The translations under genes were made by a program, and so were the position numbers. DNA of 64,000 nt from NCBI GenBank assembly GCA_009741485.1, contig CM019220.1:32325832-32389831 (forward strand), in the 5' to 3' direction. The notes beneath the pieces were generated by a model. That model saw nothing but the letters and a program-made list of their open reading frames with translations. It ran no database searches and was not told the origin of the DNA. Numbering within the stretch: position 1 is the first letter of the stretch; each line of letters begins with the position of its first letter. Shown piece by piece: positions 14,431 through 26,758 of the stretch. Source of the DNA: Malurus cyaneus samueli. Its lineage: Eukaryota; Chordata; Aves; Passeriformes; Maluridae.

Positions 14431-17400
14431 CTGCTGATAAAAGTGAAATTATTTTGGTTTTCTAACAGAAGGAAAAGAGAAAAATTAAACCAAAGCAGAA
14501 GCTCACCACATAATTTTCTCCAGCAAATCAAAGCCTATTTTTTTTTCAATTTAAAAATGTTTTGATGAAAAATTACAACCACTTTTCAGTGAAGTGGCTT
14601 TATAGCTTCTCTTAATCTTACAGAGACACCCACATAGAGGCTGCATTGTTTAACCAGCTGTAGCATCTCCTCTACAGTCCCACTCTGCACAATTCCTAGC
14701 TGAGCAGTGAAGATATTTATAGCCTGAATTCCCAGAAGGGAAATCTCCAAGGTGCCGCTAATTAGCTCTCCTAATGCACTGTTAATAAAAAGGGGAAACA
14801 CATCTTATCTTGTGAATAACAGCTTTGCTGCTGTTTGCCACAGGAAGCAGGAAATCCCATGAGTGTTACTCCAGGAATGAATTCCATGGCAAAGATGAAA
14901 ATCTCCTCCAGAGGTTTCCCTTCAGCAGAAGGATACGACTGCCATGATCGTGGGGAGCAGCAATGACTGCATTTGCCTGCACCCCAGGGTGAGAACTCAT
15001 TTTTGCCCCTGTGCCCTACATCTGGTTTCTACAAAGAGAAATTCCCAGACCTGGCCTAGAAAGGAACCCTGCTGCACCCGGAACAGGGGCTCAGACAGAC
15101 TGATGGACAGTTTTCAAGAGACAGCTGCAACAAGTGCCACTATGATTCCCTTTGGCCTGGACACTTTCACAGGTATTTGACCCAAGAAATTCATCCTATC
15201 TTCGTCTCCAATAGCAAATTATATTTGTGACAGTCCCCCAGTAAGCAAAACTACATGCACTTCCACTAAGAAATAACTAGCAAGCCACAGTCTCAATAAA
15301 ATGTGTAGAAAATGACATCAAATAGTCACAACCTATGTGCTCAAGGACATTTCACTGAGTGGTTACCTGCTGGAGAAACAGTGAATAGATAGTAAATGAA
15401 TTCTTCTGGGCAGAGGTAGGGGATGGATTGAAGTCTTATTATCTTGATCCATAAAGACAGGAGCCTTTGCAAATTTTCCAGTTCCTGCACTAAACTATTT
15501 CAGTGCCCAACAGTCCTATTAAAACACCCACCACAAATCAGCTTTGCTCACCAGCTTCTCTCAGCCCCTTTCAGGACTGGTTGCTGTTATATGGTAGACC
15601 CCTGCAGGCACTCTGTATCTCACTCTGTAAGAGATGTTTTGTCCCCTCATTGCCAGGAGAGCAGTTCTGGCTCATCTTTTTACATCAAATTCACGTGGGT
15701 GAGCATCTGGACAAGTACATTCATGAGAGCTACAGAAGATGGAGTGAAAATTTCAAAAGAAAGCAAGACACTTGCTAAACTCTTAGAATCTTGCAATGCT
15801 ATCACTAAGTGTCATCAAAGATGGGTTTGAAAAGCTTACCTGTGCCAACATCTATGACCTTGTCCGAGTTAACTGGCTGTTATCAAACAGTACTGGAAGC
15901 CTGATGGAGCACTCAAATAACAAAAAGTACTGGAACAGTCCGTTTTCATAACGGAAAAAAAATGCTTATGGGGTAAAAATTTGGAATAACATAAAAAAGA
16001 TTGGGATTTGTGATGTCTCAGTGCAAGGGTTTTCACCTGACAGTTTTAGGGTGGGGAGAGCAAGTTATTTACACCACGCAAATATAGCATGGTGAATAAA
16101 AATAAAAATGATTTGTAATAAATTCAAGCCACATTCATGTCTGGCAGCTTTCTCATCACGCCAAGAATTTATCCAATGCCCCTTTTATTTATGATGAAAC
16201 AAAAGTGACATAACACTTTGTCATGAAAGAATGCTGTAAATTATGCTTTTTAATTTATATACACTGTTGTTCTTGAAACAATTCTCCAATAATGTATGTT
16301 TATAGTCCTACACATGCTGCAGAAGTGGATATAAAATGCAGCTGTGGTCAACAACCATGTGATTTCAGTCTGACGCCTGCTCAACGTTAAGACTGGAAGA
16401 AGAAAGAGGGAGCACACAGTCCAACAAGCGTTTTTCCCCATCCTCAATTTTTGCAATGTTACTGAAGCACTGGCCTACCTAAACACAGATGTTTACAGTC
16501 AGTCAGGCTATGAGAAAGGAGAACATCCTGGGAGCCAAATCTGATGTGTTTCTCCAGCAGATGAAGAACAACAGCAAAAAATCCTGACTTCTGTTGAAAA
16601 CTTAGGGAATACTGGTACATTATATTGTCTTTCCTCAGAGAAACATTGGGACTGAGTGATCCCTCTTACCTACAGAGGGACTTTGGGTTGCCTCAAGAGC
16701 CCAAGATGTCAGTAATAGCAGCTAGGTCTGTTTCTACTTTCCATTTCTTATTTTTCCTAGCTCCTCAAATGCTGTTGAAGCTAACATTCATAGACTACTG
16801 AAAATTACTATTCTTAATGCTTCACTGTAGTGAGCAGACACAAGAATACAGCCAATCCTATGAGAGAATTTTTCTGCTATTTGGGGCCCTTAGAAAATAC
16901 TTGGGTTTGCAATGTTAATAGGAATGAATTCCACCTCCCATTTCTTCCTGGTCATCCTTTCCAAAAGAGCCACTGAGCTTTATTCACTATGAATCAAATT
17001 GTCAAAGCAATGAATTGTCAAGCCCTTCAGCGCTGTGAAACAAGGGTATCAAGGATGTGAAAATTCAGACATGCAAGAGCTGTAAGATAACTACACCTTT
17101 CCACTGAGCTCAGACAGATCATGGAAATGAATTATTGGGGCAGAGAAGAGACAATTCACTGCACAGTGCAGAAGCCAATGAAGGATCAAGGCTCCTGTGA
17201 ACTGTGTCCATATAGCAGGGTAAGATGTTAGAGCAGATACATGGATAGAGACATAAACAGAAGCTTGTGTGTTACTTCAGAGAACAGTGATGGTAGGATC
17301 ACTGGGAACTGTTCGTACTTATATAAGCTTAAAATAACATAAAACGCAAAGAAAATGATCAAAAAAGAACCAGGCTTATCAAAAGATGGCCAAATATGTA

Positions 17401-17619
17401 TCCTGCTCTTTGTTTGTAGTGGTATTTAACATATATGTGTCTTTCACTTTCTGTTTTTTTATCCCCTCTCCATTCTGCTTTCCACATTTATAAACTTGAT
17501 ACCTCACTTCTTCCTGAAATTCAAAACCTTACAGGGTCCAGAAGTCTCCAGAATTACAGGCCAAATTCAGGTCTGATCAAAGACAGTTAGGTAGAGGATC
17601 AGGATCAATCCTCTGTGCC
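14431..17619. other. Non-coding sequence, nothing recognised
   Basis: AT-rich unique-looking sequence. The longest frame is 128 codons at 15,444-15,830 (plus), overlapped by a 91-codon frame in another phase. No domain, RNA or repeat family was recognised. Confidence 0.55.
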
Positions 17620-17980
17620 TCGCTAAACAAAGCATGCAGCCCAAGAACGATGAACTTCTATCTTTTTCCTCTGTCTTTCTTTCAACACACAAGTTTGGTC
17701 CACTCTTTAAGATTTCTGACGTTCAAATAAAATCATCCTTTGAGTTCAGATGATTAGGAGAGCCAAAAGGCATTGTTTTAGTTTTTGCTACATTTAAAAC
17801 CAGTTTGTTTTCCTTGAACCAGTCTGTCAAAGTCTTTTTGCAGTTCAGGCGTTATGTGAGAAACAGATTTGCCATTAAAATGCACAGTCGTGCCATCTGT
17901 ATAAAAATGTATAGCACAGTAATGACATAGCCTTGCAAAATCATTAATAAAAAGAAAAAAACAGGAATGACTGACACTAC
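17620..17980 (-). mobile_element. Decayed non-LTR retrotransposon reverse-transcriptase fragment (not CR1-like)
   Basis: Read on the minus strand, this piece carries the order of motifs of a LINE reverse transcriptase. An LFINDF block (about 17,937-17,960) is followed by a FYTDGTTVH block at about 17,886-17,912, in the place of the catalytic YADDT motif. Then comes a helix-like SVSHITPELQKDFDRLV stretch. After a one-base frame change, ENKLVLNVAKTKTMPFGSP at about 17,765-17,815 matches the conserved NKLxLNxxKTKxMxFG region. A weak LKEW-like match to the following VKxFKYLG motif may extend it towards 17,690-17,620. The catalytic second aspartate is lost (YADD to YTDG) and the frame is broken, so it is dead. 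The pattern resembles L2, Rex1/Babar or Jockey-group elements more than CR1, whose motif reads FADDTK. The clade is uncertain; that it is a LINE RT is fairly sure. The limits are approximate. Confidence 0.6.
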
Positions 17981-18388
17981 TCAACTGAGGGAGGGGGGAG
18001 GATAGAGGGGAGAGACATTGACACCTTTGACTGACAAAGGGGGGAAGAGACAGCCCTGTGAAGAGAAACAGATTGATGCTTCTCCCAGATTCTTTGTCTC
18101 CCTGACAGAGTATGGGCAGCAGCACAGGCCACCTACATGCTGTGCTAATGCCTGCAGCACGTTAGGCCAAAAGCTTTGGTGAAGTTAGCTGAGAAAGATT
18201 CCCAGTACATTTTCATTTATTTGGGGTATATGCTTGCATGGCCTCGTTACTCAGTGCCTGCTCAGAGATGCCATTTCCCCAGAGCTGTGTCTCTGCAGCC
18301 CCGATTCGATCCCAGCCAGGCTGTCAGTGCTGCCCCAAAGCATCCCCTGACAGCACCCCTGCCTGCAACACCTCAATCCTGAACCTTT
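17981..18388. other. Non-coding spacer between LINE relic and LTR
   Basis: The first part (about 17,985-18,015) is purine-rich on the plus strand. A 115-codon minus frame extends from the LINE relic through this part, but its N-terminal portion shows no clear RT motif. The rest is unrecognised. Confidence 0.45.
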
Positions 18389-18392
18389 GTAC
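18389..18392. repeat. Target-site duplication, left copy (GTAC)
   Basis: The 4-bp GTAC directly abuts the left end of the solo LTR and is repeated at 18,881-18,884 on the other side. Four-base duplications are typical of class I (ERV1, gammaretrovirus-like) integrases. Confidence 0.7.
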
Positions 18393-18880
18393 TGTTGCCT
18401 TGAAAGGCCAGTTTTTAATAATGACACAGACACGGTTAAGGGGATAAAAAGGGTTTTACGTCGGTGTTTGGGATCCCAGGTGCACAACTTGATGACAGAA
18501 TGCACAGCCGTGTATAGCACGGGTACAAGTTTTATAGATTTCAGGAATTAGCATCTCTATCTAGGATTCCCCAATAAGAAACTTCACAAATGCAGTAATG
18601 TCCCCCTATTCTAATGAATCCCCGCAGATGAGGCCAGAGCGCAGTTTACACAAGATGTTCTAGAGAGAAGGCATCAGCCAAGGCTGGAGCCTCGGGTTTA
18701 AGATAGCACAGGGCACACTGACCCTTCCTCAGGATGTTTGGTCTCTCTGCCCAGCAGAACTCCTAAACTAAGCTGGAGTATCAGGCTACAGGAATTACAA
18801 GCATGTGGGCTAAGGGGTACAGGAGGATGCATAGAGGGTACAGAAGCGTAAAAAGGAAAAGCAAAAATCATCAGGCATCG
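18393..18880 (-). mobile_element. Solo LTR of an endogenous retrovirus, ERV1-like
   Basis: This 488-bp element is a complete LTR on the minus strand. It aligns end to end with the plus-strand element at 51,180-51,672, with about 93% identity by eye and a few small gaps. In LTR sense its 3' end is the canonical CA. Its 5' end reads CG where the other copy has TG, a single-base change. A TATA box lies at 18,530-18,536 and an ATTAAA polyadenylation signal at 18,414-18,419, which defines U3, R and U5 order. It is flanked by a GTAC target-site duplication, so it inserted by retroviral integration and later lost its internal part by LTR-LTR recombination. No internal retroviral gene remains nearby. 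The ERV1 assignment rests only on the 4-bp duplication. Confidence 0.85.
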
Positions 18881-18884
18881 GTAC
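18881..18884. repeat. Target-site duplication, right copy (GTAC)
   Basis: Second copy of GTAC immediately beyond the LTR end, matching 18,389-18,392. Confidence 0.7.
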
Positions 18885-21201
18885 AGCCTGGCCCAAACCA
18901 CTGCTTCCCACCGGGATTGCTGCCTGCTATCCCACTCTCCAGAGTCATCCTGCTCACACCGGAGATTTTTTGTTTAAACGCCAGCAGACACCCAGCTCTT
19001 CCCACTCCCAGGCAGAGGCAACACTATAATGGCAACATCCCTGAGGTTTGCCCTCACTGAGATGGTACCATGAGCTGAGGGAGCAGCAGCAGTAACGCAG
19101 GGTTCCCTTTCACATCACACCTATTAGATGGGATTGAGTGTTGTTGGTCCCACCTCATTCTGACAAGCCAGCAGGATACTGTGATTCACAGAGGGAGACG
19201 TGCGAGTCTTCCAAAAATATGCCTGGAAGGGAAGAACTGATGAGGGCATCTGAAAAAGACGCACATATGGTTTTTCTGATGGCTAAATAGCAACCAGTTC
19301 TTTAGGCTTTTCCTCAGGTCACACAGGTGAACGTTTTCCCTAGGCTGAAGCCTTCTAAAAATATCATGGAAAAGATTCATTTTTTGGCTATGTTGAGTTT
19401 AACAAGTGTCCCCTAAGCTTTGTTTACCCATCATCTTGTCAACGTGGCATATGCATCTCTTTGCTATCAGCCACGTGCTCCACCCTTTGCGTCTGGCTGA
19501 GTGCTGAGAGCCGACTGCAGACAGTCCTGGGGCACAGCCCGGGTCTCTCCACAAACCTGGGAACATGTGCTGAAATTGCAAAAGCATCAAAACAATAAAA
19601 GCCAGAAGAACATCTTTACAAGGTATTTGCTAGCATTCACCCCGGGGACTTCGCTATCATTTGAGGGAAAGCGTTGTAATTGTGGTAGGATTATAGATTT
19701 CAGTTTTAGTCGGACTTCCTAAAGTTAACCTCTGCCATTACAGACCTAAATTTGGAGCAGTCCATTGTGCCTCTCAGAGGAAAGCAGCTAATTCAGCACC
19801 AGCAACTTCAGTTGTATAAAAAGAACTTTTTTTAATGATGTTTTGTGTTTCATAAGCATTGCACTATTTTTAGCAATATGAGAAAGTAAAGTATGCCTCC
19901 TTTTAAATCTGGCTTTTACTGCGCCCTGTAATTTATGGCGATATAATAAGTAATTTGAAAATAAAGATTTGAGACAACATTTTAGCATTAGTGTTTTAAA
20001 GACAAAACAAACATTCAAAATAAAACCTAAACCACAGCAATGAAATCTATCATTAAATGCCTACTTTCTGCTAAATTTGTAGCTATGGCAGCTTAAATCT
20101 CAAACATTTGTTGTGACCTCTTGCAAAGTAAAAATAATCATATTATTCATTGTGGTTCAAGACCAATATAGGGTATTATTTCATCCTAACCTTAAATATT
20201 CATAGAATTATATGGTGTATCTTTTAAAATTGTATTAATTACTCTTTATTGAATCCAAGTGACTGCTGGTTTTCAGAAAGAAATGCATATTACCTCATTC
20301 ATTTGCTTTATTTGTGAAGACTAGCACTTTTTAGGCTCATTTATGCATAATACATCAGATGTGACCTGTTTAATCAATGCCAAAGTTCTTCTGAATTAGT
20401 ATCTCTGTGTGAGTTTCAAACACAAAGGCATTTGACTGTTCATGGAAAAATTCAGACACACTTTTTCTCTTGTTCACTGAGTAAAAGCTGCTACTGTACT
20501 GTGGTGCCAAAACTCAAAGTTAGACTGCAGTGAATAATACATGCCAAGCAGTTCAAGCCAGTCCATTACGCCTCTCAGACAGCACTTATGTCCCACCAAA
20601 TAGAACCTCACACGTCCCTGTTTATCACAGTTATTTTTCTGAGATAAGGAGAGTCCCCTCTGCATGGGAACCAGCCCTGGGTTTGGACCATAAGCACATG
20701 GCAGTTCTTTCTACCAACACACTTAACAAAAGCCACTCCTCTGCCTCCATTTCTATTTTCACCTGGCATTAATATCACTTAGGAATTGCATGGCTTGATC
20801 ATTAAAAGAAGTGTTCTCTTACCTTGACTTTGGTCAAGGAGTTGAAATGTTATATTGAAAAGTTTTCCAGAAACCACTATGTTTGATTTCAAGGCCAAGT
20901 ACCATAGGAGGCTGATTGAACACCACAGACCTTCTTCAGGCAGAGAAGGGAATTTGCAGGCAGTGAAGTTTACTGCTTGATTTCCTCCCGTGATTTCTCA
21001 AAAAGGTCACATTTAGAGAAGAAGAAACAGAAGGGATTTTGCCTTAAAATCTCCATATATTTTGAGCTGCAGACTCAAATATCTAAACTCTGCTCCCTTC
21101 ATTCTTCAAACCCATCATAGACCTGTACTATGAACCATCCAAGTGCAGTACAAATCATGTCTGCAGCCATGCATGAGCTCCAACTTTAATTTGTATACAT
21201 A
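18885..21201. other. Non-coding sequence with an AT-rich block
   Basis: No gene is recognised. The block at about 19,790-20,360 is strongly AT-rich without being a simple repeat. It contains homeobox-like words such as TTTATGG and ATAATAAG and almost no long open frames. That texture is common in conserved non-coding DNA, but conservation cannot be tested here. Confidence 0.45.
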
Positions 21202-21396
21202 TCTCATTAGGAGAAGAAGATTTTTCCTGTAAGAAAGACAAACTACTTGATTTCGAGAAGCCAGAGACAAGTGATCATGTATTTTGGAGGGCAGCTAGAG
21301 TCTGATCCACCAACCAGATTCAAAACTGGCAACTAAACTCAAATTTTAGAAGACACAAACAAAACAGAAATGGCTATCTAAGCACTGATACAACCC
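21202..21396 (+). repeat. Inverted duplicate, arm A (about 195 bp)
   Basis: This stretch matches the reverse complement of 23,628-23,818 along its whole length. By eye there are about five substitutions and one or two small gaps, or roughly 97% identity. Similarity stops sharply at both ends, at TCTCATT on the left and after ATACAACC on the right. The ends lack TG/CA termini, and I saw no clear target-site duplication. It may be one of two copies of an interspersed repeat, a long terminal inverted repeat of an element spanning 21.2-23.8 kb, or a local inverted duplication. The family is not recognised. Chance frames in it are not meaningful. Confidence 0.9.
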
Positions 21397-23627
21397 AATT
21401 TTACACAAGCAGAAGATTTTTAGGCTCAAAATTAATATTTAGCCACTTAAATCCTTCTCTGAATTCCAAAACATTCTGGGGCTCTTGTCAAAGCCAGTCT
21501 GACAAGCCAGAGCAGCTAGACCTAGAAAACTCGATTCAGACTTCTGTGGCTTGAGATCCTCAGTCCCCCTCTTGAGCAGCACATGGAGCTCAACAGCAGA
21601 AAAGTCAAAGATTGACAGTCTCTCTGGGTTTACACCCATACCAGCTTGCTGACTTCTGTGTGGCTTGGCAGGTGCAAACAAGAAGAGAGTTTCTTTCTTG
21701 CTCTTTATTTCTTGAGTTCCTAAAGCTTTTTGTTGTTGTTTTAGACCAAGAAAAACATACACATTTAAAGAAAGAAAAATCTTTCATTAAAGTTTTGCTC
21801 TCCTTTCGACCATTAAGCAAATGGCTCAGGTAAATAATAAGCTGAAACTTTGAATTGATCTTTAGTATGGCTTTTTTGTGCCACGCAAAATAAAATATGT
21901 ACCCACTGTAATATTTGATATCGCCGACACTGAGTCTAGGTAGCTTTTTCCTGGTAACAATTTTTCCGTAACATAAATATGAATTTACGAGAATTTTGTG
22001 AAAATGGTATAAAAGGGAAAGCAGAAGAGGCAAAGAAAGAGAAAATCCATGTTAAGGTAATTCATTCTCAAGAGCCAATGAGAGCTTCAAGAGCGGGGTT
22101 CAGGAAAGAGAAGATGCAATAAATGATGCTCCACACAGACTGCCATGATTTACAATCTCCAGAGTGCTGGAGATTGCCAACCTGAACAAGCAGCCTCAGT
22201 GGAGAGAGGAGCAGGAGAAGCAGCATTTCTCACTGAGGCAACTGTACAAAATTTACAGTGGCAGAGTATCTGTCCTCCCCTTTTCCAAGTGTGTTGGCAT
22301 TTACAGGACACTTAAAGGTTGGGAGGAAAAGGCTAAGAGGTCTCTGCTCCTACTATCTCTTTCCAGTCCCTCTTCTTCAAATCTGTGTATCCCTTCATAT
22401 TTATGTTTTGCTTTTTGTTTTTTTTTCCCTTTAACTAAATACAGCCTTCAGGGGAAAAAAAAAGCTTTTACAGAAAATGGTAATGAACTTCACCAAAGTG
22501 TGGGTTTCGTGGGGAAAAGAAATGTTTCCTTTCATAAATCAAAAATCCTATTTAAGCCGTCATTGTAGTAATACTTGTTAAACTGGGAGAAGATACAGAA
22601 AATTCTCAAACATATTGATATAATTGAAAAAACAAACAGGGTGAACAGAAAGGAAACCAACTAATTTTTAACTCTCATTTAGAAAAACCCAACTTCAAAA
22701 ACACTGTAGATGCTCATGAAAATAGATTTTCATTTACTATCAGTTCTGGAGGCTAAAACCATACTTATTTTCTTTTGAGCCTCACGTAATCTACTAATCC
22801 ACATTTCAAACAAAAAGAAATGGCAGAATGCATTCATAAACACAAGTGCCAATATGTATGTGTCAGAAAAATGATAGTAATTTAAGACTCTTAAGTGTTT
22901 CCCAAAGAATGTTATTAAAAACTGTTGCAAGAACAATGTTAGTGAACACCTTTATGATGAAATAATTGTGTGGAAGGTATTGTCACATAAGAACATGGAC
23001 CTACAGCCAAGGACATTTACTTTACTATGCTTAATTAATTTATGAAACATGAGGTGTCAGTTTTATGTGGTTTGGCTGACACTGGTGTGGATTTTTTTAA
23101 TAATTGTTCTTACAAGGCTAATGGATTATAATATATTTTACCTTAGACTGCATTCCATAACATGTTTTATACAGAGGATATATGATGTATTCAAGGCTTG
23201 CTTTCCCCATGAATCAATGGATCAACAAACATCTCCTTGTTGTGTAAATACTATTTTTGGTTGCATTTTAAAAGAATATTATTTGCTCAGAGTACTGTGA
23301 AGTTATGGAAGGAGGAGGTACACTAGCCAAGGAATCCTTTTGTGACAATTCAAGAAAACAGACAGTCATCAAAGCAAAGACTTGCCAGGCATGGAAGTCC
23401 ACAGGTCATTTGCTCAGAGCCTGCAATGCATTTCAAGTCATCTCCTACTCAGAATCCAATGCAGAACAGGAGCATTTTCAAAACACAGAGTAGTCTGAAA
23501 GATAGAAGAGACCTTTTCTACTTTTTTGTATCTAACTCAGCCTAGGAACACAAATCCTTGAACTAGTATCGTTTAATGGCTGCAAAATGTTGTATTTGCC
23601 TTGATGGATTTGTTCTCTCAAAGTTTG
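21397..23627. other. Spacer between the inverted duplicate arms
   Basis: About 2.2 kb of AT-rich sequence. Frames on both strands (142 codons minus at 21,605-22,033; 134 codons plus at 22,164-22,568) show no transposase DDE or RNase-H-like pattern that I can recognise. There is therefore no direct support for a DNA transposon between the arms. The 22,950-23,300 part is AT-rich and non-repetitive. Confidence 0.5.
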
Positions 23628-23818
23628 GTTGTATCAGTGCTTAGATAGCCATTTCTATTTTGTTTGTGTCTTCTAAAATTTGAGTTTGCTTGCCAGTTTT
23701 GAATCTGGTTGGTAGATCAGACTCTAGCTGCCCTCCAAAATACATGATCACTTGTCTGTGGCTTCTCAAAATCAAGTAGTTTGTCTTTCTTACAGGAAAA
23801 ATCTTCTCCCAATGAGAG
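23628..23818 (-). repeat. Inverted duplicate, arm B (about 190 bp)
   Basis: Reverse-complement partner of 21,202-21,396. The central 150 bases differ at only a handful of positions. Flanking sequence outside the arms does not align. Confidence 0.9.
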
Positions 23819-26311
23819 AACAACAGGGAGATCCAAAGACAGGGCTTGTAACTTCTCCAAAATCCCTCATGCTGTGCTTTCCTCAAGCCTCAGGGCTCTC
23901 TACCATAATTATGAAAGCTGAAGCACACACCCTGCCAGGCTGCTTGCCCTTCCATTGCCATGGCACAGATGCTAGAAGCCTCTGTGGTACCTGGTTCTGC
24001 TCTGAACTGTAAAGCAGGGCTGACTCCCTGAAAACCCAGCAATGTCTGTCTAGGAGGAGATTCACCATCAAGCATTCATCCAGAACTGATCTGCACATCC
24101 CCAAGTGGATCAGCACAATTGACCTGCTTCCACGAATGAATTTGGCATCTGCCAGGTGCTGCATTGCCTGTGACCGTGCACGCCACTCACACGGGGTACA
24201 GACCACGGTGACATTTCCCTCTCCAGCCTCACCTGTGAAGGAGCCTGCTTTCATGACCTGACCACTCAGTTCTATTCCTGCTCACATTGCCCCTCCTTCC
24301 TTTCAGTGGCCTCTGGCTGCACTTGCTCCCCTAAGACGGCCAAGGGACCGCATTGGCTTGAGCTACACATGCAGGTAAATTCCTGCAGCAGACTCAGCAG
24401 ACTCACCCTGCTACATTTGCTGCCAGCTTCTCAGTTCTCCCATTTCAGCCTCTCAGTTCTCCCTGTTTCAGTGCCCTATTTTGGCTTTCAGCTGCTGTCT
24501 CAAAGGGAGCAGTGGAAGAAGGAGCAGGTCGTGTGATCTCCTGTGGCAGGGATGCAGAAAACACGAGCCTGAGTGAGAGGAACAGGCACAGATTGCCTGA
24601 AAAGGGAACCATGAGATGGCAGCAAGGTGCCCAGCAATCAAACTCCTCTCTACAGGAGGGCAGACTGTTCTAGGGATATGAGAAATGCACAGACCTGCAA
24701 GCCTGGCCATGCACAAGGAAAAGCAGAGTCCTGCTGACCCCAAGGAATTTCTGTGCAAGCTATGGGACACCTCCTACTGCCCCACCAGCAAAGCTCCATG
24801 TGGATATCAGAGCAGGGAAAAGTACTCCATCCTAAAGACTTTTAAAACAGTAAATCACTCTTTTCTCTCAAAGTAATTTCAGAGCTATTGTGTAATACAG
24901 AGGGAGAAAAAAACCAAATTTTCTTTACCTAAAAAGAAGGCTTTCGCACCACCTACAACCCAGGATTAAACTTCAGAGGCAGTTACACAAAGAAAAGGAT
25001 TTCTGTAAAGAAATCAATCAATCATTCGTCAAGTGTGGGTTCAGCACCTCTGAAAACCAGGCCGTTTCTCAGGTACATGAAGACATGAGATCTTTATTTA
25101 AACCACCCTCAAACTGTTTCTCTCAAATCTCAGCAAACTGTGACCTAAATGCCTTAGAAGAGCTAAGATTTCAATACTAGCCTCCGTGGGGCTGAAACCA
25201 CCACTCCTCAGAATCTCCAGCTCACCTTTCCTTTCAAAATCCATGTGAAACAGGGAAAACCAGCACCCAGGGACAAGCCAGACAGCTTTCACTGCATCAA
25301 CTGCACCAGGGGCTACAGAGCTTGGTGTGACTTACAGCCATCTTACAGTTCTCATAGTGGAAGATTTCAGAAATCTAAATACTCACAAAAAGGAACTTTG
25401 ACATACTGCCCTCACTCCTTCACTTTTATTGACCTCATCCTTTTTTACACACTGTAAAGCCCTTCATTGTAATTAATTGTCTGTAGCGAAGAGATCCAAA
25501 GTAAGGCTGGTATTGACAAACTTTCAGGACTTCTTTGTTTTATACACATGGTCAGAGCTCCTGAACAGTCAGACCCCACTTTTAACGATATTTTGTCATT
25601 TTTTTATTGTTATGTACACAAGCAGAGTAGGTGGGACTGATGAATCGACACCTGCAGCACACGGTGAGTAAATGAAGATAACATCACCTTTACCTGGAAT
25701 GACTTCAGTCCTTTGCAATAAAGATATTCAAACTCTTAAATGCTTCACGGTACACCGAGGCAAACAATCCATGGAAATAATTTTATGGTTCAGACCAAAG
25801 GATTAAATCAAAGCATTTCACCAGTATCAACACAAGTTATTAGAAGGCTCTGTCACACCAGATGGTCTTAAAGCAGGGAGAGGGTTATAAACCCGTGAAT
25901 GGGAATCCTGTCCCAAACCTGCACCATGACACACGTGGGAAAGCTCACACTGGCACTGCACTGCCCTGCTCAGAGCCTGTCCTTTGACTGGGGCTGCATC
26001 CAGGACAGACATGAGCTGCCCAACACCAGACAGGCTTGAGCAGATGGTGGTGTGCTCTGCTTCATCCCCGTGCAGAAAAAAACATTTTTATTATCAGGCA
26101 CCGAGTGTTCAGAGTCTCAATATCTGCTGTTCTTTGCTCGGGGCTGCTGACAGAGGTATCACTGGAGGGCTGTGATTCACCACCTTCGTATTTATTTACA
26201 GTTGTGTCTCATGAAACGTGGCAATTTGCCAGATTTGAAAGTGCTTAATCAGATCTGATGGGCAGATTAATTAGCGCAGGTCACAGCACTGGTTGTCTTG
26301 CAGAAACATTA
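23819..26311. other. Non-coding sequence, nothing firm
   Basis: The 23.88-24.77 kb part is richer in G+C and carries overlapping chance frames up to 123 codons. Around 26,230-26,290 there is a run of homeodomain-like words (AGATTAATTAGCG). No gene or repeat family was recognised. Confidence 0.5.
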
Positions 26312-26342
26312 CCTTTTTCCTTTTTCTTTTTCTTTTTTTTTT
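26312..26342. repeat. C/T-rich simple repeat
   Basis: Degenerate repeats of CTTTTT ending in a run of 11 T residues. Confidence 0.85.
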
Positions 26343-26680
26343 GTCAAGGTAAAGCAGGAGGAGGTCAATGCTGGCAGCATGTTTTACATTGTGCTAATTT
26401 AAGTCTTTGTGGGTTTATTTCATTCCCTCTGAGTAAATGAAGTTTGCTTCTATTTCTACTGTAACAGTGTACTCCAAATAAAATAGTGCAGGCACACACA
26501 AAAACTGAAATGTAGAAAGACAAAAATCTGATTTATTTTCCCCTTCCATCCATGCTGCTTATTATAATCCTCTTCTCCCTTTCCCTCCTCCCCCCACCAT
26601 GGTTACTGCCCCTCCAGTATGATCCTCTTGGTATCTTTCCATCTTTGAAAAAGGGTGTTTGGAGCATTTTCATTACACAA
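26343..26680. other. Non-coding sequence, nothing recognised
   Basis: Short AT-rich stretch between two simple repeats. No feature was seen. Confidence 0.5.
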
Positions 26681-26758
26681 ATATATACACACAAACACAC
26701 ATATTTATGCAGACATCTATTTATATATAATATATATACATATAAATAAATAAATAAT
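26681..26758. repeat. AT/AC-rich simple repeat
   Basis: Imperfect alternating TATA and ACAC words pass into a (TAAA)n-like end. A degenerate microsatellite. Confidence 0.8.

Noticed and set aside
20200..20225. TCATAGAATTATATGG, recalling a reversed CR1 tail
   Set aside because: Only one degenerate unit is present and no CR1 sequence adjoins it.
19755..20580. Similar words AGTCCATTGTGCCTCTCAGA and AGTCCATTACGCCTCTCAGA
   Set aside because: Eighteen of 20 matches with unrelated flanks is expected a few times by chance in a window this size.
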